A stretch of 64,000 nt of DNA from Streblospio benedicti (GCA_019095985.1 CM032661.1:13554885-13618884); one strand, 5' to 3'. Shown: positions 1-12,805, counted from the stretch's first letter. Program-made: numbers and translations. The notes: generated from the letters alone by a model not told the origin.

Positions 1-15
1 GGTTTGCAATATATT

Positions 16-132
<117 letters not shown>

Positions 133-233
133 TCAACAATAAATAAATATACAAATTTTATCATTTGTTGAGCACTGTGAGAACAAGCAAATTGTTTAAG
201 AAAATTAGTATATATATATATATAAGAAAATTG

Positions 234-419
<186 letters not shown>

Positions 420-428
420 TAGTTTTAC

Positions 429-2617
429 TAACATTGAATCGTGTGTCACTGCCTCTGTGAGCGAGTGGTTGTTTCTGCTGGAACGCGAGGTCTGCCACCA
501 CCTGGAGTGAGCCACCAGGCACGGGGGAGCGATACTCAATGTAACCCATCGACTCCATTACAAACGTTGAGTATTTCTGCAAGAATGAAGAGAAAGTTAG
601 GAATGTGTACGTTATGATCAATAACTTTAGTATACTGCTTTTCATGAAAAAGAAAGCATATATTTAACGCAATAGAACACAACATTCCATCACGAATGAC
701 CAAGACCAGGGAGAAACCACCATGGACAAACGCATTTATTTCTGCTTTTATCTTGCACTCTACTAACATTTCATCCACGACTGTATTCTTTTTATCCAAT
801 TCTTGTCCGTACTAACCACTATTTTCTTTTCCTCTTCTTACTCACCCAACCATTTAATCAAATAAGTGGCCAAACATGAAACGCAAACTGTCACATTACC
901 ATGTTTTAAAAATAGTCTTGAGAAAAAATTGGCAGAAATATACAATAATGAATACATATGAATGCTGTTTCTATGCTCATAAAAATACTAAAAATTCTTA
1001 CATAAAATCTGTAGTCAAAAATTAGAAGGAGTTGGACGCTGATTATTTCTTCCAAGTCATATAGAGGCATGTCTACTTGTATATGTAAAGCATCATTGCG
1101 CCCATCCCTATTACTATCTTCCTCTCTAGACTGAAAATGAAAAGAATGACTATTCAACAAAAATATTTAAGTCAAGTGACATTAGTGATTACTTGGGTTT
1201 TTACATGGATTCGTAATTCATACAAAAGCATTTTCTTATTTTATAATTTCACAAACCTTCACTAAAGGAACTCTAAAATAATCCATTTGCAATTGATTGT
1301 AATTTTGATATGTGCTCCATGTGATATATTGTCCTGATGTTGTGGTTTCTAGCACAGTTATCAACTGATGCTTGAAATTAACATCTGGCTGTTCTTGAAA
1401 TTGGTCAATTTTCTGCCAAAATCCTAAAAACAACAAAAAACGTATATTTATGCAGATATACATGTACAATATATCAATTCATTGCTAGTGTGGTAGTTTA
1501 ATATATAAAATAATATGTTATAATTTCTATTACTTTTGAAATTGTTGAAACCACTAGATATGATTGCCATCAGTCCAACAATGTTATTAACCTACACCCA
1601 CGAAATTTGATGATGTGTTGGTCTTTAAACTTATGTCAGAATGTGATGTGCACATCAACTTGTCTGTCTGACTTGACGTCAACCCCTAGTTATTGGCAGT
1701 GCACAAGCTGTTTGCGCCATCAAAAAACATTTATTAACATTTACTTTAAACAAATAATTATTAATTCTCTAAGATAGTTTTCTCCACTACAACCAGATAT
1801 AACATTAATGTATGTGCTTTTTGGGAGATATTTGGATGTTGCAAATAACTTGAGAACTATCAATAACATGGGTTTGATGTCTACAAAAATTCCGTTCATA
1901 AATAAAATTTCATTTATTTATTAGAGCATCAATCGCACTGTTCGGCCATACACGCAATCTGTGAATTGTACATATGATGTCACTAAATTTCACGTCATAC
2001 ATAAAATTAACAGTTTATGTGTAGCAGTATGGCCGATTTTAGCGATTGTTGCTCTAGCCGGGTACAATATTTCACTATTGGAGCTTCTATGGTGCTAATG
2101 GAATGAGGGTGTAGCAGATTAATGAATAAAGTAATTCTATCCTATTGTTTGAATCATAGGGCTCTCAGGAACCTAAGTCATGAGAAAATACAGATTCATC
2201 TTTTTTTTTAATAATTAAGCTTCTATTCACTATTTTTAGGTTCATGTAGATTGATATTTGAGCTTAAAAATGTTATTAACTGAATTAGATGCATGCCTAA
2301 GTGAATGTTTACTGTTTTTTATTCGCAGAAGAATATATAATTACAAGTAGACTCCCCATCCAGTCTTTGATGCAAGTTGCAACCCATACTATGTCCCCAA
2401 CAACATGACAGTGCAGGGAAAACATTAACAACTTTGCTTTTAACTTGCTCACAATGCGGCTTTCACGTGTGTACTTACCACCACTTCTAAATGCAATCAA
2501 TAATGGTGGTATAAAGGTCAATAAAATACAAAATAGCTGGATGACTGATGCTTTAGAACAGACTTGTGTTTTATAACGTCTATACTCAGGTTGAGAAAAT
2601 ACTTCATAGACCGCCAT
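429..2617 (-). CDS. TMEM231: TMEM231, transmembrane protein 231 (ciliary transition-zone protein), 3' part missing
   Basis: Four coding exons are visible on the minus strand: 2617-2479, 1423-1257, 1130-1002 and 576-429. All have GT-AG borders and compatible phases, giving about 194 residues of a protein usually near 315; the rest lies left of the window. Exon 1 opens with [15 protein letters not shown] and a hydrophobic first membrane segment ending in [13 protein letters not shown]. Exon 2 contains [13 protein letters not shown] and RVPLV; exon 3 has [17 protein letters not shown]; exon 4 has [17 protein letters not shown] and [11 protein letters not shown] match this order to remembered vertebrate TMEM231. 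In that family the protein has two membrane segments and works in the MKS/B9 complex at the ciliary transition zone, limiting membrane-protein entry to cilia; the second membrane segment is in the missing part. The exon 4 donor (GT at 428-427) is the least certain border. The start is the first ATG, matching the family N-terminus. It is divergent to DTNBP1. Confidence 0.93.
1923..2056. mobile_element. Short foldback DNA element (MITE-like) with TA flanks
   Basis: The left end AGAGCATCAATCGC and the right end GCGATTGTTGCTCT are imperfect inverted copies. A second inner pair, CGGCCATAC and GTATGGCCG, supports a hairpin about 130 bp long. A TA lies at each edge, as expected for a TA-target element. 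It sits in TMEM231 intron 1. No coding capacity. Confidence 0.65.
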
Positions 2618-2957
2618 TTTTAAACAATACCTATGCAGCAGATAATTAATGAATAGGCTATAAAAAAAAACAATGTTTCATCGTATATAGTGTTGCGTCT
2701 CAGATACAGTCATAAAAAAAATACTTAAAATAATATTTGATATTTATATGATTTAAAATGCGAAAGCAAATCATAAAGGTAAAATGCTGCCAATAAACTA
2801 TTCCGTAGTTTTTAGCCCTGATTAATTTTATCACGTGACTGTCATGGTTGACAAGTGGATAGGAAGTGCTGTAATATTTTATGAAGTTTATGAAATATCT
2901 GCAAATAAATTATTTGTCATCATATTATAAAACATTCAAAACATTAAAATTACAGAC
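2618..2957. promoter_or_regulatory. Bidirectional promoter region between TMEM231 and DTNBP1
   Basis: Only 340 bp separate the two divergent start codons (2617 minus, 2958 plus), so the genes must share or overlap control sequences. The palindrome TCACGTGA at 2831-2838 is an E-box. This class is bound by USF and by TFEB/MITF-type factors, and the latter family is known to drive lysosome genes. Linking it to dysbindin (a lysosome-related-organelle protein) is inference. No TATA box could be assigned with confidence in this AT-rich stretch. Confidence 0.6.
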
Positions 2958-5900
2958 ATGAATATGTTAGATGCATTACGGGGTACTATCGCTACGGTAC
3001 CTCAGAATATTAGTGCAGGGTTTGTAATTTTCATTTCTAGGCTAAAGTTCTACAGTCTATGCTACCTCCCCTTTTTATCCATTACATGTCAGTCATAGCA
3101 CGCTCCCAGCGTCTTTCGCTTATGGAATAGGTACTAAAGGTAATAAGGATGATGTAAACCTCTTTAATGAATTGTGACACCGATTGCCTTGCTTTAGCGT
3201 GTTCTTCCGATCTCGTAAAGATGTCATACGTAAGAGCTTCCCATGTAGGAAATTCACGCGAACGGACGTTCCCAGTCGCAAATCATGTTATTTCCCAGTC
3301 GGAAGCTTGGTCCTCAAAAAAAGCTCCGAGTTTATGACTGGGAACGTGCGTTCGGGTGAATTTCCCATATGGAAAGCTCATATTTTTGAGGTCGGAAATA
3401 GCACACGAACGCACCATTAGTCAATCGACAACCCTCGGATGTTTACGCTACTAATACAACAGACCTTGGATGTGATAGGAGTAGGAATATGTATCAAAAT
3501 CTTACGAAAGTGATCAGTCCAGCTGCCTTCTCATTACTCTATTGCTTTTGCATTAACATAATATTACAATATTCAAAACAATTAACATGTAAGACGTTCA
3601 GAGAAATACTGCGCACGTTATTGTTTGGAGCGTTGACGTTATACAGCAAACGTTGAACGCACTGTTCTTTACGCTGGTCGCATGGTATTCTTGGAAACTT
3701 TCAGCCATTAACATTATTGTAAACAAGACAAATATTTTATTAATGCTCTGAATTCTTGGCATTTTAGTATATACATGTATTGTTAGTGCGTAAACAATGT
3801 GTCAAATAAAATAGATTGTAATCAAAATGTCATAGGATCATTCATAACACCTGGAAATGGAACCCAATTTACGTTATCAGGACGGGAAAAATCGAGTTAA
3901 AAAAAAATGTAATAAAGTGGGGAAATAAAAAGGCAATGGTCACTTGTGTAGACAATACACCACTCGTGCATAGCTAGTGTTATCTTTTCACTGAACCGGA
4001 CCGTTACCCTTATAGCCCAACCAGTCAAAAAGCAATAGTTCCAAAATGGATTTTATCCTATCACGTCCGAGGTCTGTTGAGCTCCGAAACATTCCGAGTA
4101 GTCCCGAGTGAGTCTTAGTGATGGTCAGTGGGTTGGACTTCTAAATGGGGTTTGCCGCTGCCTTGAGTTTCCGGCTCGTGCACGGTAGACTGAGTGTTGC
4201 CAAATAGTTACTTTATACGTTTGCCCATTAAATTACCTGTTCAAACTTCTCTCTCTCTCTCTCTCTCATCTTTTTAGTAAACATATTTCTACCAACGATA
4301 GACATAGCTGAAGACAGGTTTTACAACCCTAAGCTTTCATTTGACTATATCAAGTGGCCCGATTTCACAGTATGTCAGCTCTTGAGACATGAGACAGTGC
4401 CAACAGAATTACTGAAACCTAGATAAAATGTGTGTCCCATGTAGCAGAGTTACACCTCTGCCCTTAAAAAAAATAGCTAGCATGATCCCCCTACCCTGAG
4501 GCTCAGTTAATATAAAACTTGTATTGATCTAGAGCTCCATGTAAAAAAAAAACTACGTGGCCTCCCTCTAGTCCCTCTGCTATCATCATCAGGAATTGAT
4601 AGCTGCCGAGCTTTCACCTAGACCATTAGCTATTAATTAGATATTAATTAGGCTCATAATATAATTAATGTACTCTCAACATTTTTGCAGTTATATAAAT
4701 GAATACGGTATGTTAGGTGCACTGATACCATCTCTACGGTACTTTGAAACACTGTAATCATGATGCTTTAATTCTCATAACGGGCTGGTCCTGGATCAGT
4801 TTCATTAGGAGCAGCGATATGAGTGCATCAGCACCAACAAACGTGTTGTGCAATGAACACACATGGCTTATACAATGAATGTGTTCATGCACTGGGTGTT
4901 GTGACTACAAGTCATCAATGAATCCACACAATCTATAACAGATCCTGAACTTACCATGTTTTTTGTAGATTGAAATCGTTTACCAAGAAAGAAAGTTCTG
5001 GCTTTGATGTACTATATTTAGAAGGGGTGGATGTTCATGCTGGTGCTGATTTACTTAACAAGTAAGTCATGTTGTGTTTTAATTTTAATAGAACTCAGTT
5101 CAACTCACTGTGAGGTATGAAAGGCATGTCCCGAGTAGTAAAAAGTAACCCCACTGCAAGCAAAACAAGAGGCTCTATGCAAGCCTAAATCGCTCACCTG
5201 TATCTATGTGCAATTTTTGGCAAAAAAGAGACAAAGTTGCTCTATAATTCCTACCCATATTACAACAGAACTTTATTCTTTTTAAATCATTTTGCATTAT
5301 GACTAAATGCTGACTGTATAAAAGAGACAAGGTTGCACTATGGCTTCTATCCATCTCCAGAGAACTTTAGCAGTAATGCAGTTTGCATTATGACTAACTA
5401 CACTTTTACACTAAAAAAGTTTGATGGACCCCTGGGGCGGCTTCAATTTTACCCGCAGGGACCCCCTGGGTTACGTATAAAGTATAGAATGATGATCATA
5501 TAGGCATACAACTTCTGTGAAAAAATGATGAGATTTGAATAGAAAATAAAGAAACTTTTGTGCAAATATGAAAATTGTGAACTGACGGATGAAAGTTGAT
5601 CACAAAAGCTCACCATGTCTACGACAGGTGAGCTAAAAAAAAAGACACCCCCCCCCCCCAAAAAAAAACACAACAACAAAAGAAACAAAAAAAAAAAAAA
5701 TCACCTTGTATGAAAACAATAGCTATAGTTTGTCAAGTTTGCAAATTATTCAAATTTCGGTACCATAGTCCTCTTTTCAAATATAAACAGCAGTTGATGA
5801 ATTGAAAAGTACTTTTAAACATTTAGGGCCATTTAATTTATGAAGCATAAAAATAAAAAATGAAATCATATAAGATTGTATCTGTTATTGACCTTTTTGA

Positions 5901-8900
5901 TAAATAGATTTCAGGGTTACTGGGCTGATATACATAAAGATAGTGAGATAAATGCTGCCAAAGCAGAGGTATGTCTTTCTTTTCTAAAGTAGTTTAAAAA
6001 CAAGCAAATGTATGATATACATCTGCACAAGGATTCATGTTTGCGTAAATAAAGGTATTGACATGAGTTAATAATCATCATCTAGATCTACCATTGTCTA
6101 ACATGGAAACTGTTCACTTTTTAATTGTTATGAAATATGCACTTAAATAATTTTCTGCCAAATCCACATTATATATTTTTTTAAATTTGTATGTTAACAA
6201 CTGAACATAATCATCAAATGTGTGTTAATTTTTGTTATAGGATATTGATACTGTTGTCAATAAAATATACCTACAAATTGAAAAAGAGAATGAGGCTATA
6301 ACTGAACTAATGTCTCAAGCATCACTGTTACCAGAGCTAGCTGGTGCACTGCAGGCAACTATGGACTTAATAGGTAAGTATTGTTAATAAATTTGATAGT
6401 TTCAAATGTTTTACTTAATATATCTAAATATCTTCTGCAAATAAAATGTTAAAAAGAGGCATCTACTGCATTGATTGCGGACATGTTAAAGCTGGATAAT
6501 TGGGTACATTCATGTAACAAGTACGTCGCTATGTGAAGAACAATAGGCAATCTGTCGAACGTTAAGTATATCACTTACAATAACTCAGTATATTGTTGAA
6601 TCCTTAATTAATATATAAGAAAATATTATCAACTATACATTGATCTTGCTACATTATTGATTTGATAATGTATTTCATAGGTGAAATTTCAAGTAAAACA
6701 AGTGAATTAGAAACTCGGATGCAAGCTTTGGAGGATCTTTGTGAACAGCAAGAGTTGAAAACCAACCGAGAATGCCATCTGCGAGAGCTTAAGCATTATA
6801 AGCAACGAAAAGCCGTTGAAATAGAACATATGAAAGGTATTTTGCTATTGAGTCTCATTACTAATGGTACGTGTTCATTTAATTAATCTCTTAAGTTTGA
6901 TTTATATACATTTGGAGATACATCAACTAAATTATTTACTCTACGCCATGGCCATATGCATCATAGAGGCCAGAAATCAACTGATACTTACTGATAACGA
7001 ATGGCCATCCTTTTTTCCCCTTCATTGTCTATACTATAAAGGGAAAAAAAAAAAAAAATAAAGGGGGAAAAGAAAGAATGGCCATTCATCAATCTTAGTT
7101 GATTTCTGCCCTCTACGAAGTATGTGCCCATGGTCTACACTATGCGTTGATGTGTTACAAAATTGGATTAGGAATGATTACATTGTTGTTTTTCAGTTCA
7201 ACTTGCACAGACACATGCTAACAACGTGGCCAAATATGAAAGTACATTGCAAAAATCACTTCATGAAAAGCATAGCATGTTTGAGGACACTTATAGTCAA
7301 GCTATCTCAGAATATAAAACATCGGGACAGACACAGCGTTAGTTAAAAATTATTACTTTAAAAATTGTTATTTCTTTGCTGAAGTTACTTACAAAATAAA
7401 AAAAAACAATTGCGGAAGTTACTTACAAAATAAAAAACAATTATTATATATATTAAGGATTGAAAATTGATATCAGTTATTTGAGTTTTTTATGAATGAA
7501 ATTACTTTTGTCCATGGATGATAATATTTGTGCATTCTTATTTCAGTGAAGACTCCGGGGTACATGCAAGCAAGAACGTCTCCTACTGCAGACTTGGCCA
7601 ACATCAAAATTGATGAAGACACGTCAGCATTAGATGAATTTTTGAAGGATACTCCAGGAGCAAACAAAGGTGCCATAAATCATAAATATTTGCTTTTTAC
7701 ATCATACTTTCATGCCCATTACTTATACACACTAATTTTATTGTACCCATTAGATTAACTTTAAGAAAATTGTTTTATCAGCTATCTTAAAGGCAGACCC
7801 TACTTATTGATTTACCATTAATTTTCCATTCGAACTTTCCAAATTGTGTATACCACAATCTCCCGTAGGGAGGTGTATACTAAGGTGTTTCTTGTGTTTA
7901 AAATAAACTAAAAAGTAGTGGTAACCATGCTTGTTCAGGAACTATTACCTCATGAAAAGTATGCTACTTCACTAAGAAATCACAAAAATGGACATTATTT
8001 AAGAGTGAACATGTACTTCTGTACCATGATTGTTATTGTATATCTTCTAAAGTTATGTCCAGCCCATAAAATATAAATTAATATAACAAGCATAAAAAGC
8101 CAAATATTTCTGATATTGGTATTCATAGAATGATTAAAATTTATCAATTTATGCTTTCTTCACATAAAATTGCTGCATAAATGGTATATTATGAAAAGGA
8201 TATGGCGTAATATTTTGATGCATGGGCCCCATGGAAGGGTGTGAGTGGTATGTATACTACTATGATTTACAAACACTATACCATACACATTACTTCTATT
8301 ATATAGGTCTATATAATAGTAGCAATGTGTATTATATAAGTGTTTGTAAATCATAGCAGTATACATACCATACCCCATATCATGATGCGGGGGCCCATGT
8401 TTTGATGCACATGTTATGTTTATTTTAATGTCTAATGTATTTCAAACTAGACTTGTTGAATTTTGTTATAAATCTATTTCAAACCGACATTGCAGACATT
8501 TTCCATGTTAATCGTCGGAGTTTTCTGTCACCAGGTGGCAGCATGTGGCAATAAAGTCAGTGTTTGTTGTGGGAAGGGGTTTGGGGATACGCTTGTTGTG
8601 GGAGGGGGACTGGGGACTTGCGGTGTGGTCTTGGGCTGCTCTAGGTCTCAGAAGGCAGTCATAGGCAGGGAATAACTGGTTTGCTCCATCATTTCAGTTC
8701 ATGCTTTCAACAGTCTTTTGGATGGTTATAGATTCTAAGTTTTGTCAATTCTAATCATGTACCGGTGTGAGATAATTCAAACATACCGGTACTTTGCATA
8801 GAGTCTAATCTTCTGGAGAGACAAATCTTAAAGTTGTTCATCATGTGATCAGAACAAAGTTCTATGGAACTGAGAACTGAGAGTGAACACCTCTCTGGTC

Positions 8901-10037
8901 ATGTGTTTCCACATCTCTTCCGTGTTCCTTGATTCACATGACCTCACCCTCCCACCCGCCCCCTCCCAATTGTTCACACCTACTGACATGTCTTCGACAA
9001 TGGACATTGAAAATGGTGAAAATATTAAGACTGTAAGCTTAAAATGGATTTTAATAATACCACAAATTATTGATATTTTATATAATTAGCTCACCTGTCG
9101 TAGACATGGTGAGCTTTTGTGTCGTCTGTCTGTTGTCTGTCGTCCGTCCGTCAACAATTCATATTTGCACAATAGTTTATTTTTCATTCAAATTTAATCA
9201 TTTTTTCACAGAAGTTGTATGTCTATATGATCATAATTCAATACTTGTTATTTATTTGATACATGTCCCTGGGGGTAAAATTGACCCCGCCCCAGGTGAT
9301 CATCAAACTTTTTTAGTTTAAAACTCTTGTCAGTGTGTTTGTCATAATGCAAACTTTTAAAGTTCTCTGGAGATAGATAGAAGTCATAGTGCAACCTTGT
9401 CCTTTGTAGTTAGTCTTCGTCATAATTAATTAAATGCAAACTAATGTTTTTAACTAAAGTTCTGTGTGGCTAGAAATTTATACATACAGTGCAAATTTCT
9501 CTTTTTTGCTAAAAAATAAACATAGATACAGGTGAGCAATTTAGGCTCTCATAGAGCGTCTTGTTTTGTCTTGATATCTACACCACATGCCAAATAATTT
9601 GTCTTGCTGCAGTGTGCACTTTGTTAAATGTTTGAGATTTTTAAATTACATTTAAGTGTGCATGCTTTGATTTTATGAAACAATCAAAGTGAATTATGGC
9701 GGTTTTGGAAAGGAAAACTTGCGAGAACTTGGGAGAGGGAGGGATGGTTAATGTGTCCAAGAGGGGTGCATTATGGTTTTGATATGATAAAGTGCATGTG
9801 CACATTGATTTATTCCCTATTTCCACAACTATATAGATTCGAATGTGAATAGTTATTTATAAATTGAATTTTGATATTTTAGATGAAGCATCGACACTAG
9901 ATAATGTTGAGGATATTGAGAGCGAACCTGACAATGCTTCAAGTGAAGAGGGTACATCAAAACAGAACAATGCAGAAGAAAACAACGTAGAGGGGACCAC
10001 TGCTGCAGATTCAGAAACACTTGAAAATTCAAATTGA
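2958..10037 (+). CDS. DTNBP1: Dysbindin (DTNBP1), BLOC-1 subunit
   Basis: Coding exons: 2958-3023, 4969-5061, 5908-5968, 6241-6373, 6681-6836, 7197-7337, 7547-7669, 9883-10037 (stop TGA). From the second listed exon on, all phases join. Exon 1 (MNMLDALRGTIATVPQNISA) resembles the dysbindin N-terminus. The 6241-7337 exons encode the coiled coil, including ALEDLCEQQELK and a heptad-rich stretch up to ISEYKTSGQ. IDEDTSALDEFL matches the short acidic motif after the coiled coil in vertebrate dysbindin, and the last exon is an acidic Glu/Asn/Ser-rich tail. Dysbindin is cytosolic and, as part of BLOC-1, acts in endosome to lysosome-related organelle traffic and in synapses. Exon 1 ends in phase 0 but exon 4969 needs two carried bases, so one short coding exon in 3024-4968 was not found. 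Exon 7197-7337 has a GTTAGT donor. The gene is convergent with FCSK. Confidence 0.93.
3234..3381. repeat. Imperfect hairpin repeat in DTNBP1 intron
   Basis: The left arm (about 3234-3280, with ACGGACGTTCCCAGTC) and the right arm (about 3336-3381, with GACTGGGAACGTGCGTTC) are inverted copies around a roughly 55-bp loop. A 78-codon reading frame covers the region but shows no protein-like features, so I treat it as a foldback repeat. Confidence 0.6.
3457..4079. mobile_element. Non-coding element with 24-bp terminal inverted repeats
   Basis: Bases 3457-3480 (CAACAGACC then GTGATAGGA) and the reverse complement of 4056-4079 agree at 22 of 24 positions. The 575 bp between has no reading frame of note. 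It looks like a non-autonomous DNA element in the DTNBP1 intron; family not assigned. Confidence 0.55.
4247..4372 (+). repeat. Dispersed repeat, solo arm of the 36.7-37.5 kb family
   Basis: A CT-rich run followed by TTTTTAGTAAACATATTTCT and CTGAAGACAGGTTTTACAAC is nearly the same as sequence at 36668-36775 and its inverted copies near 37140-37440. This copy lacks the partner arm. Confidence 0.7.
5161..5636 (-). mobile_element. Dispersed repeat, inverted partner of 9086-9568
   Basis: About 475 bp in DTNBP1, in the intron before exon 5908. One end is CAAAACAAGAGGCTCTATG, the other is CCATGTCTACGACAGGTGAG followed by an A-run. The reverse complement of 9086-9568 matches it along its length with scattered changes. 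No open frame and no clear target duplication. I recall ends of this type as very abundant in bivalve genomes; the transposon class is not assigned. Confidence 0.75.
6945..7134. mobile_element. 190-bp foldback element in DTNBP1 intron
   Basis: The ends carry CCATGG. Arms 6946-7022 and 7052-7133 are inverted copies (CAGAAATCAACT against AGTTGATTTCTG; GAATGGCCATCC against GAATGGCCATTC on the other strand). The loop is an A/T-rich tract. MITE-like, non-coding. Confidence 0.7.
7381..7441. repeat. Tandem duplication of about 32 bp
   Basis: GAAGTTACTTACAAAATAAA occurs twice in succession (starting near 7381 and 7415), each copy followed by an A-run and CAATT. It lies in the intron between DTNBP1 exons 7337 and 7547. 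Confidence 0.85.
8221..8399. mobile_element. 179-bp hairpin MITE with 8-bp target duplication
   Basis: The element begins CATGGGCCCC and ends GGGGGCCCATG. Its two halves fold on each other almost end to end (for example TATGTATACTACTATGATTT against its inverted copy near 8350) around an apex near 8307. TTTTGATG flanks it on both sides (8213-8220 and 8400-8407), the 8-bp duplication typical of hAT-type elements. No coding capacity. Confidence 0.8.
9086..9568 (+). mobile_element. Dispersed repeat, inverted partner of 5161-5636
   Basis: Begins TTAGCTCACCTGTCGTAGAC and ends with GAGCGTCTTGTTTTG. It is the same family as 5161-5636 in opposite orientation, here in the last DTNBP1 intron (7670-9882). 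Non-coding. Confidence 0.75.
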
Positions 10038-10156
10038 ATTGCATATCACTTAAAAGATTGTGCTATAAAAGTCTGGGTATGAAATGCCTACCACTATTTT
10101 ATGTATATATGTGTGTATATATTAAGCTTTTTTATTTGTAATATATTAAACGTACA

Positions 10157-10162
10157 AATAAA
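10157..10162 (+). terminator. Polyadenylation signal of DTNBP1
   Basis: AATAAA, immediately followed by AATAAA-like sequence and an A-run, lies 120 bp after the dysbindin stop codon. A TTTATT (AATAAA on the minus strand) lies close by near 10185 and could serve the convergent FCSK transcript. Confidence 0.6.
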
Positions 10163-12805
10163 ATAAAAAAAATTGATGTTTACATGTTTATTTGCAATAC
10201 ATCACAACAAATTAATTAGCCACAGCTAAATTATGACAACTTTTTCACCCAAACTTAATTTTCCCACAATGATAAGATATCCACTAAGTAAGAAAACTGA
10301 GCAAATGAAGTTTGCATTATGAAAGCTGCATTCTAAGTTGCTAAAATGATATGCAAGTCCATAGAAACAAATTGCACAGTCATATTAAAAAATGAAACGC
10401 ACAGTACTGACGATGCATAGGCGGACAGGATGAACAACTTATCTGCTCCTATTGACTAGGAAGTTATAAAGATTATTTTAAAGGACACTAAGCCAAAATA
10501 AATGCAATTTTGTTTTTGAAAAGTTCATTGTGATATGGTTCACAGGGTTCTTGAATATGTAAAGCAACAAAACATTTAAGAAAAATGTACTGGAAAACAA
10601 AAAAAAATCCATGATCATGAGCTGTCACATGTCCCATTGAAATACACTACATTGCCAAAAACATTAAGGTAAATCTTACTAGGGCTACATTTCAGTAATT
10701 TAAAATTATAATCTATATATAGTACATAATGTTTATTTCATATTTAACAATTTCAAAGATTGAGACTGGGAATTTTAATCACATACCATACCATCCAAGC
10801 AGTAGTTGGGTCGATTTATAGCTTTTCTCAGCTTAGCAAGTTCAAAATAGGGCTCCAAATCGTATATAATACACTTTGTTGCCCACCCACGACTAGTGAT
10901 AGTTTGCATTATGGTGGTGCTGGCAACAGTTTCGTTCCATTATATGAGCCAAACAAAACATGTGAAAGTACAATGTAGGCTAAGTCTAGGCTTATTAGTG
11001 AAAATGAACAGTATTTAAACCAAAAGTACCCTAAACATTCACGGAAGTGCCAATGCTCACTTTAAAGCCTCCTATCAAAAGTAGATCCTATTAAATATCA
11101 GCACTTGCAACGGCAATGTATATGGTTTGCCCGCTCACATAAAGATCCGTTCTCTAAATTGATACTGGTTAACCTAAAAGTCCATGGGCTATTAACATGA
11201 CAATCCAGGTTAGTTCTATTGACTACAAAGAACATATGTACCCAAAAATAGACATGTACATGTGATCAGTTAAATTTATTTTGTGTTGTGAAAAGACCAA
11301 CTAATTATATGTATTCCAACACGAACACATTCAAGGGTCTTCTCAATAGACAAGTTCACTAACAAGAACAATTAGTCCTCGAGTGCAAACATGGCAATGA
11401 CTCTTAACTTCTATGAATGTGACCTTATAAAATAATTGATTCAACAATTCAATGGAGCCTCCTATTTATAATCATACATGGTGTCCAGGGAACATTTTGC
11501 TCATATCTTCATACAATAAATGGTTTTGTGATCTTTCCAAGGTTAACATCTGCATTCATTAAATATTAAAACAACATCTGCGGCTCTGCCTAAGAACAAA
11601 TTAAACATCATTATCTGGTATTCTCTATCATTTATGTATATCATTAAAATAAAAAATTCAATTACAAGTAAAAATAACTAAAAATAAATAATACAAACAT
11701 ACTAAACACTGCATTAAAGTACATGTATAGTACTATACTGATAAATTATTTATCCCTGAAATTAAGAAAAATCAAATAATACCATACCATATACATTGTA
11801 CAAATACAAACTAAACAAAGGCACTAATGGTATAATATAAAGTTAAACATACAGATTTCTTAAATCATTTTTATATTCTAATGTTTTAGTTCACAATAAT
11901 TGTTTTGCTATGTTTCCGTCATAGATGCCCCTATCGAACTCTCATATAGGTACCAGGTACACTGTATTTGCATAGTTAAGAAGGGTGACAACTCGGGTAT
12001 TAGTCGATAATTCCATAATGTGACACTATAATGTTGCATGATTCCGTTTAATAAACTCATTGTCTACAATCAAATGAGTAAATACTGGACGTGATCATGT
12101 CAGATTTTCTTACTGATACAGGACAACTTTATATTGTGACCGATAACATTTCCAGGGTTACTAATCTCCAGAGGATCCGAGGTTTCATTACATTCACAGC
12201 AAGGGTATTGTCTATTACAACTGTACATTTTCAAATTACAGTTCAAAGAAGTGGAACAAAAAAGTGATATCAGACCTCCTCTTTACACCTCAATTCACAG
12301 CAGTCCTTTTCCATATTCTAGTGTGTATGGTGCTTGATAGTGTGAGACGATATGGTGATGGTGGTGGACTGTAGGCTGTATGAAATGTAGACTCCTTGCA
12401 GATAGAAATTTTGCCATTCGAGTACTTCGCTCTGTGTACTCACTTTGTACTCACGTACTTGGTCATATAATGTACGTATGTACCGGTAAATTCCCTCTAT
12501 AACAATGGTTCCAAACAGGCCAATAAATGCAACCGTGTTAATGTAGGGAAATCATTTAGTCTGTTACAGCAGTACATAGACTGGTCATTGAGGATCTTTG
12601 CCGTCTTATGTAATACTTGCATATCCCCTCAATGGTCAATACGTGCAGTGGTAGTACTGCACACAAACAGGAACCAGCAAGCAGTGATTGGTAATTTGGT
12701 GTGTTAGAGAATTGGAACTCCCAGCTTGTAAAAACTATGTCATGTTAGCTGCAATATGATATGTCATGTTGGTGATCTGAGGCACTGTGGTGTGATGGAT
12801 CTTGA
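10163..12805. other. Convergent 3' region between DTNBP1 and FCSK
   Basis: No coding region recognised. It is AT-rich. The FCSK stop is at 12806 (minus strand), so at least part of this stretch is probably FCSK 3' UTR; candidate minus-strand AATAAA signals occur near 10185, 10731 and 11274. No clear transposon. Confidence 0.5.

Noticed and set aside
2831-2850. Possible RFX X-box (ciliary gene motif) at GTCATGGTTGAC upstream of TMEM231
   Set aside because: Only a half-site fits the X-box consensus; spacing and the second half do not.
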